NCBI GenBank assembly: GCA_030141605.1
Contig: JAQGDQ010000004.1
Location: 1,835,001-1,899,000 of the forward strand
From: Tubiluchus corallicola
Lineage: Eukaryota; Priapulida; Priapulimorpha; Priapulimorphida; Tubiluchidae
Direction of reading: 5' to 3'
Length of the DNA stretch: 64,000 bases
Below the pieces are notes generated by a model. It was not told where the DNA came from. It saw only the letters and a list, made by a program, of their open reading frames with translations, and searched no databases. Both the position numbers and the translations under genes were made by a program. Positions 61,743 to 64,000 of this stretch are shown here, piece by piece. The stretch's first letter is position 1. Each line of letters starts with the position of its first letter.

Positions 61743-63844
61743 TCATTCGATGCCATGTGCAAAGATCATCACTAGTCCTGGGTTAAGTATCATATCGTCT
61801 GGTACATGTTGGTTGTCACAGCTCATCACAATCACTGCCTGTTTCCCTGCAAATAATTACCTTACAACAAAACTTGAAATCAAAAGTTGATAGTTATTAC
61901 GGCCATCACTTTCCTGATCATCTGACATGTGAGTGTCTCAAAGTATAGGAAGCTTGATGAGGGAAGCTTTAATCTACACAAGAAAAAATTACAACTATAA
62001 TAACTACACAATCAAATCATTGCTAGACTGATGTACTTAGAAGACATGCAACAAAATCTGCTGGTAATGTATTTTTAATCTCTGTAACTCAAGAAAAGAA
62101 ATTAATTCTTAATTTACCTGGTACCCGCTTTGTGACATAATTGTCATACTGCCTACGATTCATTTGCCGTGTTTCTAGAGTGTTTAGACCGGGTGGCCAT
62201 TTCCGTTCGTGAGCATTTTCCATGAGCTGGTTGAGTATGTATGGCGGGCATCCTGATTCAGCAAGAGACCTTTTAATTACAGCCTGCAAGACAGCATCTG
62301 GTGTGGATATCATGCCACCCCAGCGTGTCACCCTTGCTGGTTGAAGTGACTGAGCCCATCTAAAAATTCAGGAGACGTTCAAAACCAAGCTACTGTTTCC
62401 AAACATATTATGCCAAGGCTGTAAATATTGCTTTTATTTTGGCATTAATAGTTTTTGAGAAATTAAACTGATTATCCATTTAGAATTTACTCAAATAAAA
62501 TATGCTATAAGAAACTTATGATTCTCTAAAATTCGCATGCTTTACATGCTAGAATCTGAATAAAAAATTTACAAAGAATTATCAGTGTAAGTAGAATCAC
62601 AATCCTGCACACCAACCAATAGAATTTATTCCAGATGAATTTTAATTAAGTGTTTAAAAACACTTCTGACAAAAGTTTGCTAAGCTAACAGAAGATTAAT
62701 CTTAAACAGATTTAGGAAGGCATTCATAAGTGGAATAAATCATTTTTAGTGTTGCATAAAATGTGTTTAAGTTACAGGAACTGCTGGGTAATCTGATTAC
62801 TATATGAAACATATACAAACCTGACAACTTCATCATTTTCCATTTGGTCAGTAAGAGCTCTTACAGAGGGATTCGTCGTTCTCATTGCACGCATAAAATC
62901 CTGTAAAAATACTTAATTACACTACTCTGGGAAAGCCAGATACTTTTTCATGATTTTATTACTAAAGCATGCAATCGATGATTCAGATTATCACAGGAAA
63001 AATCATTGCAGGTTAATATGAGTACTGCATGTAATACAGAATATCAAAAATATTTATCCTTGGTAATTACACAGATTATACAAGAACACAATTTAATATA
63101 AATCCACAGTAACACGTGTTGCTTTAATTTTAAATGTCAGTCAGGTCATCTGCATTTTTTTCCATTTTCAAGTTCTAGGCTCATTTGACAAAAATATGTT
63201 TAATCCACATTTAGAGGTTTACCTCATCATCTATTCTTAGTACCTACTGATTTTACTAAAATAGACGTTTCCTAAATCAATATTACACACACCTGCTGCA
63301 CAAGTATATTTGAACAACTTATAAGAAAAGTGACCAGTATTTAGTCTTTCTTTGTATCTTTCAAAGCAAGGTGCTCTTTTGCTTAATCAAATATTCGGCT
63401 GCTAACTTTCTGGGGACAAGCCATAAAATTTAGTAATAGTTGTTTTTTCCTGTTTGTGGAAACACATTAGCGGGTGTTAGAAACTTCACACCAGCTTTCA
63501 TATTTGCGTGCTTAAAGTTATTTGCTTTGACTTCTACCAAATTTGTATAAATACTATGTATAAATATACATCAGAAATATTAAACAAATAAAAAGTTTGA
63601 AAGCTCGTGGACAGATGCAAAAGGTTGCATAATTTACATTCAGTGTGCCATATAATAATCATGTTTTCGTCATGAAACACTGTAATTCTACCACGAAAAG
63701 CTGCAAACATACCTTTAGCAATTGTAATTCCTGTCTTTGTTCATTTAATTGAGTCTTGTGGTTCAAAAGCTCCTGTTGTAGATCTGCTATTTGCGCCTGT
63801 GTTGATACCACAATGGCTCTCAACTCTCGAACACAATTATGATC
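61743..63844 (-). CDS. Conserved-looking coiled-coil protein, C-terminal 186 residues (partial, not recognised)
   Basis: Four exons, in transcription order 63844-63713, 62900-62821, 62359-62118 and 61846-61743, join in frame with GT/AG borders and end in TGA. The first is a heptad-like, Gln/Leu-rich helix (IADLQQELLNHKTQLNEQRQ), probably the end of a longer coiled coil. The second and third form a compact globular-looking stretch with DFMRAMRTTNPSVRAL, RVTRWGGMISTPDAVLQAVI and HERKWPPGLN. The last exon ends VPDDMILNPGLVMIFAHGIE. GC is well above the flanks and codon phases agree at all three junctions, so this is a real gene. I cannot name the family, and its N-terminus lies beyond the right edge of the window. 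Confidence 0.85.
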
Positions 63845-64000
63845 CTGTAAAAGCATTACAATCTAAAAAACATTCTAGTATAATACTGCACAAAAATTTC
63901 AAGCAGGACATAAAATATAAGACAAAAAATATAGTAAAAATTTAACTTATTGTGGCTAAAATATCCCCAACACATCTTTAGAGGCATCCCTGAAATCGCA

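Overview
This is a eukaryotic, almost certainly metazoan, nuclear segment. Coding exons with GT/AG introns assemble into recognisable animal genes: cyclophilin-like PPIL3, cytosolic valyl-tRNA synthetase, membrane-associated prostaglandin E synthase 2 and a rhodopsin-class GPCR. The DNA is AT-rich, with introns of roughly 0.1 to 4.6 kb and many decayed mobile elements. A non-bilaterian animal (sponge or cnidarian) or another marine invertebrate would fit. The ValRS lacks the N-terminal GST domain of vertebrate VARS1, and the GPCR lacks the usual extracellular disulfide. I cannot fix the species from sequence alone.

Layout. Positions 1-3.2 kb hold the last two coding exons of PPIL3 (+). Positions 6.3-25.7 kb hold a 24-exon valyl-tRNA synthetase gene (-), convergent with PPIL3, whose joined frame is continuous for 1071 residues. 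Positions 25.7-31.3 kb are intergenic with LINE and hAT-like relics. Positions 31.3-37.1 kb hold a 6-exon PTGES2 gene (+, 414 residues), divergent from VARS. Positions 37.1-41.1 kb are mostly non-coding. Positions 41.1-54.4 kb hold the outstanding feature, a two-exon gene (+) for a predicted secreted protein of about 2871 residues. Positions 58.5-59.4 kb hold an intronless-CDS GPCR (-). Positions 61.7-63.8 kb hold the last four coding exons of a conserved coiled-coil protein I could not name (-), running off the right edge.

The giant protein has a signal peptide on its own small exon and a cysteine-rich chitin-binding type-2 (CBM14/peritrophin-A) like module. It then has 508 consecutive, in-register pentapeptides of the form G-Y-(D/N/S)-x-x with no break. 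A 20-residue aspartate run, about 21 more pentapeptides and a basic tail follow. The repeat is hierarchical: 15 bp units form 135 bp blocks of nine units, marked by GYSxD-GWDxY. These pair into 270 bp blocks, which build a 1365 bp super-unit present three times in tandem. The first two copies differ at only three positions by eye. This looks like a tyrosine-rich, acidic, chitin-associated structural or matrix protein. I know of no described family it clearly belongs to.

Apart from neighbourhood I see no functional link between the genes; each looks like an independent transcription unit. Mobile DNA includes a 422 bp hAT-type non-autonomous element with 8 bp target duplications, a 174 bp Harbinger-type MITE with a TAA duplication, a 1.5 kb region with long inverted arms, a roughly 0.9-1 kb dispersed repeat in inverted orientation, tRNA-derived SINE-like pieces and retrotransposon 3'-end relics.
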